Shown piece by piece: positions 1 to 10,180 of a DNA stretch of 20,011 nt. This DNA comes from Larix sibirica (taxonomy: Eukaryota; Streptophyta; Pinopsida; Pinales; Pinaceae). Location: NCBI GenBank assembly GCA_004151065.3, contig NWUY0300023374.1, forward strand, positions 16,706 to 36,716, written 5' to 3'. Under the pieces are notes generated by a model that saw only the letters and a program-made list of their open reading frames with translations, was not told the DNA's origin and ran no database searches. A program made the translations under genes and the position numbers. Position 1 is the first letter of the stretch; every line of letters starts with the position of its first letter.

Positions 1-909
1 TCCTTTACCCACCATGTAACTTTTGATACCTTCCGAGGTGAGAAGTCTCCAATTTCGCTAGACCCATGCCTCAACTGCTTTGGGAGAGGGACATAATCCT
101 GTAAACTGTCCTATTAATCCTCATTCTGCAAGATTTAGGGCAGATCTGCATGATTCAGCTTTAGGTAAGGAAACTGTGGGTATGTTATCTAGTTTTCTTA
201 CAAAATTCTATGGATCATCACGTTGTTTTCTCTTACTGCTAACTGCAACCAACTTCCTAAAGGAAATGATCTCAGGTGGAGGTGGAGAAAGATCCAGACC
301 CCCGTCTGGCCCTATGATGAAGACCTAATGATAGTTCAGCTATCCATGCCTCATAATCCACTACAAAAACGTAAATGCCTCAGTTACACTCCAGGAAAAC
401 ATGAAGATCCTTCCAACACCCAAAAAAATTCCCTAGATTTGAATTCACTAAATACTTCTCTTTTCCCACGCAAAGAATAATCTCCAAGAAATGATGAACA
501 CCAGTCCAAGAAATCTCAATTTCAAGGAGATTCAGCTCTAAGAAAGTTGCTCGGCTCCACAAACATTGAGCTCTGTTTCGAAATCCCTACAGCAACACTT
601 CTCAGCTCCTTGAACTCAGATCGTTGGTTCAAAAACACTGTAGCAACGTTGCTCGGCTCCAAGAAACCAAAAGCTCTCCCGATCCCCAACTGGTAAACTG
701 GTAAACTATCCAAGAAATATCAATTTTAAGGAGACTCGGCTCCAAGAATTTAAGCTCTTTATCTTAACTATTTTAAGTATGATTATTGATTTAAAAAAAA
801 ATCTAAATCTAAATGATTTTCTTATATTAAAAAAAAAATCAATAAATTTTAGAATTTTTTTCCAGCGAAAAAAAACATACTATTGATATTAAAAAAATAT
901 GAATCAAAT
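1..909. other. Gene-free segment left of the first N
   Basis: No convincing gene is seen. Short open frames exist on both strands but show no family motif, and those between 380 and 713 on the minus strand are translations of a nucleotide repeat. The middle (506-748) holds degenerate direct repeats listed separately. From about 749 to 909 the DNA is AT-rich with A-runs near 793-801 and 830-838. The plus-strand A-runs point the wrong way to be the poly(A) tail of the minus-strand LINE that starts at 911, so this is probably unrelated DNA joined at the N. Confidence 0.55.
506..748. repeat. Degenerate direct repeats with GTTGCTCGGCTCCA core
   Basis: A 39-bp unit at 506-544 recurs at 710-748 with 5 mismatches (about 87% identity). 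The 14-mer GTTGCTCGGCTCCA occurs exactly at 546-559 and 648-661. An 8-bp unit CTGGTAAA is tandemly doubled at 690-705. The copies are interspersed rather than a clean tandem array. They could be internal repeats of an old LTR or a local satellite remnant; no parent element is recognised. Confidence 0.7.
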
Positions 910-910
910 N
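910..910. other. Single-N assembly join truncating the LINE
   Basis: The RNase H homology of the LINE runs up to the N and stops abruptly. The sequence beyond it is AT-rich and unrelated. The N therefore probably marks a gap or join of unknown size rather than one unread base. Confidence 0.6.
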
Positions 911-3900
911 TGAACACCAAAGTGCTAAGAGTTCCGCCTTCATATTTGTGCCCCTGCCACATCTAAGTCTAAAAGTATAATAATGTTCCTGATTAAGTAT
1001 AATAGCTCCCCCTGCCGCACATTGTCCCATTGCTGCTGCTCCATTAAAGAAGATGACAAGATCATCAATATCAAAGTGAAAAATACTCACCTTCCTGTGA
1101 AATTGTATTTTCTCCAGCTGTTTGTATGGCATATACAATCTCATAGTCTGCACAAATGCTGCATCAATATTTGGGTTGTAATCCTCAAATATCATCCTAT
1201 TACGAACATTCCAGATCGTCCAAGAGATAAACACTCGAAGTGTAAAATGTGCCTTGCAGGTTTTGTTCCAAGTTTTTAAATAGCTATCAAAGTTGTCACA
1301 ACCCCAGCAGACTTCAAGTTTAAGTGCCTTATAAAAAATTTCCCACAATTTCTTTGAGAAAATACAGTCCATAAACCAATGCTTTGATGTTTCAGAATTG
1401 TCCTTGCATAAAACAAAAAAGCTCAGACCACACCAGCCCTTTAATAATAAGTTTTCCCAGGTTTTCAGTCTGTCCATAAGTATAAACCAAATGAAACACT
1501 TGATTTTTAGTGGAATTTTCCACCACCAAATATCCTTATACCACCAATGATTCAGAAATATGCATTTTCATTTAATAATTGATCTGTAAGCTTTGTTTAT
1601 CATCATTGTCCCCATACTTTCATTACTAGACCAAATAATCTTGTCTTTTTCCGGATTTAGTCTACAACCAGCTTCATTCAGTGACTTAATGTATGAATCC
1701 CATTCTATCACCAGTGTTCCACTCAGTCCTAATTCCACTCCACTGTACTAATAGCCTCCCCTCCTGTTATTTTTAACATTGTTCAAAGTAATGAAGCCAA
1801 CACTATTCACAACTCTTTTTAAATCAGCTGAGAGCAGATATTTTCCTTCCAATCCCACAATAGGGTCTACCCAGATGGATATTTCCTTTCCATTACCTAC
1901 CTACCAGCACAGGTCCATAGCAAGTCATTGATATACCTTAAGAAATCCCCTCCAAACTGTCAAAATTCCTCTACAGATCTTCGTTGGGTTTCTGAGCCAC
2001 TGAGAAACCTCAGTTTTAACATACTTCAATTGAACCAATTTGGAGCAGAGTGTGTTTCCAAATAACACCCTCCAAAAGCTCTTAAGACATAAAGCCTCAC
2101 TAAAAACATTTAGATCCTTAATCCCCCAACCACCAGAACTAATTGGCACCGAAATCTTCTCCCATCCTGTCATGACTAAACCACATCTTTATAAACCTCT
2201 AGTTCATAAAAAATTGAAAATAAGTTTCCTCATAGTGTTTAAAATCTTCTTAGGGACCGGGAGTAAAGAGAACTAGTACACCAGGATACCAATGAGGACT
2301 GCCTTCACCAAGTTAAGCTTGCCTCCTATGGATAGCATACGGAAGGTCCACTGTGTAATCCTATTCTCCAACTTTCTTATTAACCAAATCCAGTCCTTAA
2401 TGAGATAACCATTGGGTTTGAGAAAAAACCCCAGGTATGTGATACCATCTCCAGCGCTTCCCCACTTATATGGAAAAATACCCACTATCTCTTTCCTTAT
2501 AGAATCATCCGCATGAAAATGATAGAAACAAGATTTTTTCTTACTCACCAACATACCTGAATCTTTACAAAAGAGTTCCAAAATGTCTTTATAACACCTC
2601 CATTCATTCAAAGTCTCAACACCAGCTAAGATAACATCATCCAAGAAGACTAAATGTGTAAGATGTAAACCTTTAATAATATTCAGACCTTTAATTAAAC
2701 CCTCTTCTTTATCCTGTGTGATCAATGGACTCAAACCCTCAATCACCAGCAGAAATAATAAGGGTGATAAAGAACATCCCTGTCTTATTCCTCTGGTACA
2801 TCTAAAAAATCTTGTAGGTGCTCCATTCACTAATATTGCAATGCTCATCGTTGTCACACAAGACATTATCCAATAAATTTCTATAGCAGGAACCCCAATT
2901 TGTATTAGGATGATTCTAAGAAAGTCCCAATTCACTCTATCATATGCTTTTTCTAAGTCCAATTTTAGAAGTAGAGCCTTCTGCTTCCTCTTCTTGATGG
3001 TGTGCAAAATTTCTTATGGTATGCCAACAACATCATGGATCTACCTATCCTGTAGGAATCCAAATTGTTCATGTGAAATATATTTTGGTAGTGTAGGCTT
3101 CAACCTCTCAGCTATGATTTTTGAGACAATTTTGTAAGCCAGATTGCATAACGCAACTGGACGATAGTCCCCAAAAGTCTCTTCAAACCAAAGTAACCTC
3201 TTTAACCAAATCTGCTGCATCCTGACTGTTGAAAAATATGGGGTATAATTTTTCCACCTTTAATTGTGATTCAAGGTCACACTTCCCATCAGCTGTGTAG
3301 ATATTACTAAAATATTCTTTAGCCAAGTCCTGTAGAGATTGTTCACTTGTAACTTTATTTCCATCTGCATCCAGTAGATTCCAAATTAATTTGTTGTTCC
3401 TCCTTCCCAATGCATAGGAATGGAAAAATTTAGTATTTTATCCCTATGTTCAATCCACACTGCCGGACTCTTAAGACGCCATTCTTTTTCTTCCATGAGT
3501 AGTATACTATCTTTCTTCTCCTCCAAGATCTTTAGCCTCTCCATATCATTCCCATCCAAAGGAGCCATCAGATTGTTAGTGTAAAGTACTTTTAATTGTC
3601 ATTCTACCTCCCTCAAAATCTATTGGTCCTTTCTTTTTTGTTGATGTATCCATCCCGAAACAATACCTTTTAGTGTATTCAACCTCTGAAAAATAGAGTC
3701 AAGTGGGTTCAAATTGTGTCCGGACCTGAGTTAAGCTAGTATTGTTTCACGACTGAGTAGAACTCATAATTGATTAGCCAAGAGTAATTGAATTTAAAAG
3801 GAAAACCATGGTGTGTTACCTCATCACCCAACTGTAGGAAAATCGGCCAATGATAAGATATTTTATTGTCACCAACCCAACTTCTATACCTCTGCCACAT

Positions 3901-4522
3901 ATCAAGTAAGGGGTTTTTTACAAAAAATTTATCCAATCGTTTGAAAATGCCAAATTGTCCAGCCCTACCATTAGTCCATGTTGGAGTGCAGACATCTGTG
4001 CACACATCAACTAGATTGTATGATTCTAACATATCCAAAAAATAATCTGCTAGAACATCTACCTTGGCAGTAGGACCCAAGATTTCCCCAGCCGTTGTGG
4101 TAAAATTAAGGTCGCCTACAATAATCAGATTATCAATATCCGAAATGCCAGAGTGTTTCAACCCAACCTAGAAAACACTCATGTATTTATATGGACCGTA
4201 ACAGTTTAATATAGAAAAAGACAAGTTATTTGAATAAAAAAAAATCCTCCAGTAGTAATCCCCACTTCATTTTGAAAACACAAAAAGTATAGTATTTGGG
4301 ATCCCATGCCACCAATAAACCACCCGATAAACCATCAGAGCTGACCGTAGACATCTCCCATCTAGGAAGAATACCCGCAACCTTTGTCACTGCCATCCAG
4401 TCCACACACATAGTCTCTTATAATAAGACGATACCTGGGCCATTATCAGTAATAGGTTTTGATAGGGCCCTTACCCAGGCAACCCTACCCAATCCCCAAA
4501 TATTTAGAGAGAAAATAGACAT
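911..4522 (-). pseudogene. LINE ORF2 remnant: endonuclease, RT, zf-RVT, RNase H
   Basis: The start ATG at 4522-4520 opens with an L1-like N-terminus (NIWGLG) and shares one base with the ORF1 stop. An in-frame TAA (4420-4418) replaces the Gln of a LLQET-like motif. The endonuclease (about 4522-3740) keeps VGDLNF, but its catalytic SDH motif reads SYH (3858-3850). The RT (3007-2273) keeps KLDLEKAYD, RQGCSLSPLLF and the Asp pair of motif C, read as FLDD (2636-2641) instead of FADD. A zf-RVT region lies around 1477-1200, with the first Cys replaced by Phe. The RNase H start reads FFNGAA instead of FFDGAA (Asn codon at 1043-1045) and then keeps MKAELLALW. At least five stops or frameshifts interrupt the frame. 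Homology is strong; the protein is certainly inactive. Confidence 0.92.
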
Positions 4523-6197
4523 TAAGTACCCAAATCATGGGGGAACGCTGCTCTAAGACCCCCAGAAACACTACCTTCTACCAACGCCGAATCCGCCTTC
4601 TGAATTCTAGTGGAAACATTTTGATATGTGTCAAATCTACTATCCACATCCTTCCCACCCCCTTTCTTCCTACTTCTAATGGTGACATTCTGAAATCTCA
4701 AGTTATTAACCGACGAAACCTCTGGATTGGAGGAAGGATTCTTGGTATATATAGGCAAAGGAGTAAGTACATCCTTGTACTTACCAGTATGATAGCCAAA
4801 TTCAATTAGGATCTCATCCTCACTCTGAATAAAAAAACTTGGTTCAGAAATCACCCGACCACCCTTCTCGTCAGTAATCCCAATAGGAGTAGTAACCCTA
4901 AGGTCACTCATAACCAGAGAATTATCCAAAGGAGTAATAGTATTACCGTCAATCTCTGAACCCCACCCAAATAGGTCCCTTTTAATAAAGGTATTACTAA
5001 GAGTCCCATCTAGATCATCCAATGTGGGAACAATGTCCTTCGACAACCCTAAGTTCAGAACCACCTCCCCAAAGGCAATATGCTTATCTAAGGTATCCTC
5101 AGTATCCTTGATAAACTTAAGTTCTTCTTTGGATAATATCAAATCAGAACTAAAAGTAGACTTACCCGGAATCAAAGGTGTAGTATTGAATTCCGTCGAA
5201 CCTCCAGTAGTGGATTCAATCCGTAATTCCAAATAGTCAGGTTCTTTCTGTTCTGACTAGTCTCCTAGCAAAGTGTCCCATCCACCAAAGGGTTTACCAG
5301 GTAACTTCAATTGAGAAGGCCGCACAGATGGACAATTTGCATGAACATGCCCCGTGTTGTGACATGTATAGCATCTGAATGGGACTTTGAAGTAGTGCAG
5401 CCTCTATTTCTACCTTCGTGAGACCCAATCCAGCTCGATTTCAACAGGAAGACGCAAATCCATGTCAAATTCGACATCACTTTGGAGAATCTTCGATCAA
5501 AACCAAAAAGTGAGTGTCTATCTAGTCTGATGAATCTACCCTCTGAATTTGCAATACTAATCAGAATGTGCTCCATCCACAATTCAATGGGAAATCCTAG
5601 AATAAGCATCCATAAATGCCTCCTATTATGTTTCTCGACCACAGGATCGAAAGCCAGATGCCATCTCTTCAGACAAATGGAACCATCTTTAAAGAGCCAA
5701 GGCCGCTTCAGGATAGTGTCGACATGCTCCTATTTGGAGAAGATGAACAATAGCCATCCCTTGATAAGCATATTAACTCGAGGAAAGTCATCCACTATCG
5801 GCACCCAGTTCATTCGGACCCATTCCAGTAATTCCCCCTTATCTCCAGAGGTGAATTCAAATTTACCCACCACAGCTCTTGTGGACAACATCAAAATCCT
5901 GTCTAAACTCGAATCATGGGTAAAATTGTACCTGTCCACACCCTCGTGAACCATAATGGATTTAATTTTACACTTAGTACGGTTTTTTACCTTCATGTAC
6001 CCAGTCGAGGCACCAGGTAGATCTAAACCCATCCCAACAGGAGTGTTCGCTGTAGATTCAGAACCCTTCCCCAGTGTGGATAACCCATTTCTTTCACCAA
6101 AATAAGTACCCTACCCTAGTGTGGAAACCCTAAGACTTTCACCAAAATGAAAACTAGGTGAAGTCGAAACAAAAGGGTTAGTGCTTGGTGACATCAT
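4522..6197 (-). pseudogene. LINE ORF1 remnant (DUF4283-like domain and CCHC zinc knuckle)
   Basis: ORF1 of plant L1 elements encodes a nucleic-acid-binding protein that packages element RNA. The start is taken at tandem ATGs (6197-6192), which open a Ser/Thr-rich stretch in frame with the rest. A DUF4283-like domain spans about 6000-5480, recognised by GKFEF, by WMLILGFPIELW and by RFIRLDRHSLFGFDRRF. A retroviral-type CCHC knuckle with spacing C-x2-C-x4-H-x4-C lies at 5373-5332. The C-terminal 236 codons (5229-4522) are open, acidic and Ser/Thr-rich. Damage includes in-frame TAGs near 6112 and 5729 and frameshifts near 5480 and 5405. An in-frame 45-bp duplication sits near the N-terminus. The stop TAA overlaps the ORF2 ATG as TAATG. 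Confidence 0.85.
6070..6154 (-). repeat. 45-bp tandem duplication inside LINE ORF1
   Basis: Two 40-bp blocks at 6070-6109 and 6115-6154 match at about 30 of 40 positions with a 45-bp period. The period equals 15 codons, so the frame is kept. On the coding strand each copy reads FGE followed by a few residues and (V/L)STLG. It looks like an old in-frame duplication in the low-complexity N-terminus. Confidence 0.6.
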
Positions 6198-6605
6198 TGA
6201 AAACCGACCACCGCCTTCGGTCAGTAAAGTGCCTCCACCTGTCTGGAAAAAAGACAGATGTCCCAAAAAGTGTTACTACAGTAAGAGTGCAACAAATAGT
6301 GGTCCCAAGTCAAGTTGTATCCAGGAGAGAGTGAAATACATCCAAAGATTAGAAAATCAACTCCTGTCCTCCCGCCAATTGAAAAAATGACAGACAGACC
6401 ACCACAAATGGATAGGTATGATCCCACAATATGTTGTGGTGACAATGACAGCACTTAAGCCCTACCTCCTAGCCACACAATTATCTAATCTGTACCCCCC
6501 ACCCCTATAAAAATGCCAATATCCTGTAGTAGGTCCTCGAAAGGAAATCTGAAAACCAAACCCTAACCCTAAACCTCTCGATCGCTTCCTCCGCCCTCCT
6601 CTCTG
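6198..6605 (-). promoter_or_regulatory. LINE 5' leader, probable internal promoter
   Basis: The first bases of the element on the minus strand are purine- and GC-rich (GGGTCAGAGAGGAGGGCGG) and include the telomere-like string TTTAGGGTTAGGGTTT at about 6576-6561. Plant L1 leaders carry an internal RNA polymerase II promoter; that role is inferred from position only. No long frame is intact here. The flank at 6606 and beyond is AT-rich, giving a sharp composition step at the boundary. Confidence 0.55.
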
Positions 6606-9428
6606 ACCCATGTTAGATTTATAAAATATATATATCATTTTATATTAAATTATTAAAATGTGTATTATTTTTATATAATTTTTTCCACATTAATTATTAT
6701 TTATCGACATGGTTGACTATAAAATATTAATTGAAAGAAAATATTCAAATAATTTATATATCGTTTCAAAATAAAATGAAATAGATTAATATTTTAGAAT
6801 ATAATTAGTTTACTTAACATTGAAAACATTAAAAAATCCTTCAAAGAAAACATATAATTTAAAATTGTTAATTGCAGATTTAATAGTTTTTGATATTTAA
6901 CATTTATAATTGATATTGTTATAATACAAAATGAAATGAATAATAAATTTTAAATTATAGAGTAAATGCGAAAAATAATTTATTTATATAAACAAAAACC
7001 TTGTTGTAATATTTTATGTTTATAGCATTTTTATTGTTGTTAAAAATAAATTAACTTGAATAACAATATATATTATATGGAATAATAATTTTTTTGAAAA
7101 GGATTCGAAATAGTTTAGTTATTAAGGTTAAAAAAGTTTATTGTCTTCTTATTTAGATGGGTGAGGTATTTTCGAGAAAAACCTTTTTCATCAATCTAAA
7201 CGAGAAAAGGTACTAGTGGATGTAATTGGTTGTTATTAATACATATAATTGAAAATCATGGTGTTATGGAATAATTTCTTAAGATACCATTACAAATTAT
7301 ATGTATACATTAATGTATTTATGTGGAAAACAATTTTAATATATATAAGAGACATAAGTTATGGATAAACTGCTTCGAATATCTTAATATATTCATGTAT
7401 CTAATATACATGTTCCTCTCAACAATGATTTAATAGCTTTTATGTGTACCTATTCATTTATTGTATAGGTGGGCTCTTCGTTAGAGTGGCCCTATTACAT
7501 AAACATTGAACTTCATATATGTCCCTATTGGTTCATAACACATAGATACATATAAAAAATACAAAGCTTAAATGTTATAAAATGTAATTTAATAATCAAC
7601 TAGTTTGCTGTGATATGATCTATTTTTCTCTAGCATGGATATTATATTACATTTTTGTTACAAATTTATTAAATATATTGACGCATTGATATATTACAAC
7701 CCTGCTATTAATGCATGTAACCTGATCTGAACATGACCAAAAAATGATTCTAGCTCACTTACTACAACTCAATATAGATTTTACTCTTAGTGTCAAGTTA
7801 TTAAATTGAAAAAGCATAAATCCATCTGGTAGGAGTGTAATCCTACTTCCTTATCGTACTTAAGCAGTGTTTAAGAACTAGGCATGTAAATGGTCCAATA
7901 TTTTCCAAATTAAGTGGCTCCTAAAGAAGTCTCAAATGTTCAAGGATTTAGTTGTTTGGTCATGGATGAGATCCATTTCACATCATTGTGTTAGGTATTT
8001 GGTTTAACAACAATGAGTAGCCCCTTTATTTTCCACTCATAAACCTAGCTAGGATGGGCCTTCCCCCTTGCTTTCAGGTCTTTATACACTTAGGTTTGTA
8101 ATTAAAGAAGAGGAAGGATGACAATTAAAGAAGAATCATACTTGTAATTAAACAGGAAGAAAGATAGGAGAAAATTTTACTGACCATACTCCTTAATATA
8201 TATTCGGGAAGGAATGAGTGAACCACCTTCCTAAGTCTCTTGTTCTACAATGAATCTCTTTGTAAGGAACTTGATTCTTAGATATAAAAGGTTGACTGAT
8301 TAAGGTAAGGGTGAAGTTCTTAGAAGTGACATTATGTCTTAAACACAAATTGATTGAGATTATCATGCTAAAAACATAATGCAATAGCGTGATGTCCTAG
8401 ACATGACAACTTTAAATAGGTTGATCTAGAGGGAATACGTTGTTCAATGAATATGTAGGGATTGCATAATACTATAGGTGGATGTGTAGTTAAGAGTTGA
8501 AACCACCTATTAGGTCTTGGAGTATGACCCAAAACTATGTTTGGTTGGTTGACTAGAATTTGATACATATTTTTGTATTGTTGTTAAGTAATTAAACTCG
8601 GAAAGGATAAATCCATCTAGTTGGAGTGGAAGCCTACATAAGTATGTCCAAATTCATTTTTTCCATTTACATTAGGTAGGTTTTAAACGAGGTGTAGTGA
8701 TTTATTTTGCAACATGGATTTGTTGGTGTTATATGAGAAGCTAATGAGAAGCTATGTCAGTTTTCCCTCATGTAAAAAAAAAAGTGTTGTGAGAGAGGCG
8801 CATGGGTGTGAGAGTAACACCTGCAATGCTTATTTGTTGCTAAATAAGCATCATTTCTGAAGTAACTTTTTGGTTTTAGTGCATAGAACAAAGAAAATAA
8901 TAGATGATGGGAAAGATCACAAATGGGTTTCAAATGCAAAGGGGGGCATGTGTAGCATATGGAATGTGAATGGAAGATATTAAACTGTTATTGAAGCATA
9001 GGAAGGTTCAACGGTGTAAAGAAGATGCATACAACTATAAAATATGTAGGGAGAGATCCCAAGGCCAAAGCAATATTGAAAACAAAATTTTGAGCACATG
9101 ATATACACATATTAGATCAAGAATAATCAAATATCAACTTGCTAATAATAAAGCATTTGTCATTTTGTCCAAAATATTGTAGAAATGAACTTATAGCTAT
9201 GGGAGTGTTTATGATTCATGATTTAGTACAATTTTGGTTTTGTTTTGTAATACTGTATACCCATGAATGTAGACCATGCACATTATAATTTAATGCATGA
9301 AATTTACAAAGACTTGTTATTGATACATGAGACATGGGTCTATAGGATTCTTGGTAGGGTTTATAATGAACTATTCTTTAACCACATAAATTATATGTAC
9401 TAAATACCCCAAAAAACATAAAAAAAAG
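6606..9428. other. AT-rich intergenic DNA without a recognised gene
   Basis: No coding region with family motifs was found on either strand. About 6610-7330 is very AT-rich, with poly-A, poly-T and TATA-like words. From 7700 on the composition is more balanced. Small minus-strand open frames at 8193-8568 and 8757-8939 have no recognisable content. A degenerate direct repeat pair (7791 and 8582) and a polypurine-tract-like string near 8937 suggest very old LTR-element debris. Confidence 0.55.
7791..8637. repeat. Degenerate 56-bp direct repeat pair, 791 bp apart
   Basis: Segments 7791-7846 and 8582-8637 align without gaps at 45 of 56 positions (about 80%). The longest shared word is ATAAATCCATCT. 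The similarity fades on both sides. It may be the best-preserved part of two old LTRs, or a small decayed element about 0.85 kb long. Confidence 0.55.
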
Positions 9429-9649
9429 TGTTAACTCCAGACATTTAGAATGAAACATAATGTTTGAATAAGAAACTTCTTTGCTAGGGAAACCTCCATT
9501 TACAATATGATACCTGCATAAGATGAGATGCCTATTCAATTAAATCTCCTTTATTATATATAGAAGATAAAGTAGATGTACTACATTGTACACCCTATGC
9601 ATTACTATAAATAATATACTAATAATGGACAAGGGTTAGGGCCCTAACA
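9429..9649 (-). mobile_element. Probable 3' LTR of a Ty3/gypsy chromovirus
   Basis: Directly after a chromodomain remnant and a purine-rich tract, the minus strand begins TGTTAGGGCCC at 9649. It could end at GTTAACA (9429), giving TGTTA/TAACA termini and an LTR of 221 bp. A TATATATAATAAAGG string at about 9564-9550 could serve as TATA box or poly(A) signal. The 5' edge is well supported by context; the far edge at 9429 is a guess from the terminal inverted bases. Confidence 0.45.
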
Positions 9650-9663
9650 TAGATCCCCACTCC
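9650..9663 (-). promoter_or_regulatory. Polypurine tract of the chromovirus
   Basis: The minus strand reads GGAGTGGGGATCTA immediately before the LTR start TGTTAGGG. Position and purine content fit the plus-strand DNA primer of an LTR retrotransposon, although two pyrimidines near the end weaken it. Confidence 0.45.
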
Positions 9664-9763
9664 TTAAAATATATTTTCCCTCAAATATTATAATTGAGGT
9701 TGTTTCTTCATGAATTACTCATATTCCCATGTAGCTTCATTTGGAGGCATATTCTTCCACTTG
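9664..9763 (-). pseudogene. C-terminal chromodomain remnant of a Ty3/gypsy integrase
   Basis: The minus-strand translation from the N reads KWKNMPPNEATWEYE, then a stop, then FMKKQPQL. This matches the end of chromoviral integrases, where WK(N)LPPEEATWE(D/E) is the last part of the chromodomain. The domain directs integration to particular chromatin by binding histone tails. Only the last 33 or so codons survive, with stops (TAA) in frame. The rest of pol should lie upstream on the minus strand, but the sequence across the N is copia, so the two are not one element. Confidence 0.8.
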
Positions 9764-9764
9764 N
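9764..9764. other. Single-N join between a gypsy tail and a copia front half
   Basis: On the low side the minus strand encodes a gypsy chromodomain; on the high side it encodes the copia region between protease and integrase. No single retroelement has this order, so the N marks a gap, misjoin or real junction of unknown size. Confidence 0.65.
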
Positions 9765-10180
9765 TCGACTAGTCGAAATAGTCCATGGTCCTCCACACAA
9801 TGTGCAATGGTTTGTTGGTTCTCTTTGTTAACTATATAGCATTTGTCATTGCTAAAGTTGACAGAAAGCTATGGATAGTGCCTCATAATCTGGCTAATAG
9901 AAAGTAGATTAAAATCCATTCTCGACACTTAATGCACCCTGAGGAAAACAAGTATGTTTCCTCCCAAGTTATTCTGAACATTTCCTTTCCCAACGACCAT
10001 GTACTCTTCACCACCACCAAAGATCATTAAGTCTTTGAAACACTGGGAGTGTACTCCGTGAACCAATCTTGCTTGTTGGTGAAATGGCGAGATGCACCTG
10101 AGTTGATGTCCAAGTAGATGCTCTGGGTTAGTTGCTGGCTGCATTGCCATGAAGGCATAGAAAGTTGACTCCTCCTCGAT
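9765..10180 (-). pseudogene. Copia protease and pre-integrase region, degraded
   Basis: The aspartic protease motif is recognisable as NSGASRHFTNK, with the Asn codon at 10104-10102 in place of the catalytic Asp of DSGAS. One frameshift later follows IFGGGEEYMVVGKGNVQ, a conserved copia protease stretch. Then comes MDFNLLSISQIMRHYP with an in-frame TAG, and DKCYIVNKE and ahead of it the pre-integrase part, ending at the N. In an intact copia element this part of the polyprotein cuts Gag-Pol into its mature proteins. The D-to-N change alone would abolish proteolysis. Confidence 0.85.

Larger units (their letters stand above)
911..6605 (-). mobile_element. L1-type non-LTR retrotransposon (LINE), 3'-truncated, dead
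   Basis: This copy carries the usual plant L1 parts in order: 5' leader, ORF1 with a DUF4283-like domain and a CCHC knuckle, and ORF2 with apurinic endonuclease, reverse transcriptase, zf-RVT and the start of RNase H. LINEs move by target-primed reverse transcription, in which the endonuclease nicks DNA and the RT copies element RNA at the nick. Many in-frame stops and several frameshifts disable both reading frames, and catalytic residues are lost in two domains. The 5' boundary near 6605 is set by the change from GC-rich leader to AT-rich flank. The 3' end, including any poly(A) tail, is missing at the N at 910. Target-site duplications cannot be tested for that reason. Confidence 0.92.

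Noticed and set aside
80-480. Two overlapping plus-strand frames at the left edge
   Set aside because: Short, overlapping, and without recognisable motifs or splice support.
4537-4809. Plus-strand open frames across the LINE (also 2040, 2910, 5024, 5482)
   Set aside because: They are antisense to well-supported LINE domains and show no family motif.
6610-7330. AT-rich stretch as a matrix attachment region or origin
   Set aside because: High AT content alone is not specific, and no ordered motif array was found.
9765-9776. 12-bp palindrome TCGACTAGTCGA beside an N
   Set aside because: It reads as conserved copia coding sequence (LFRLV), so no separate function is needed.
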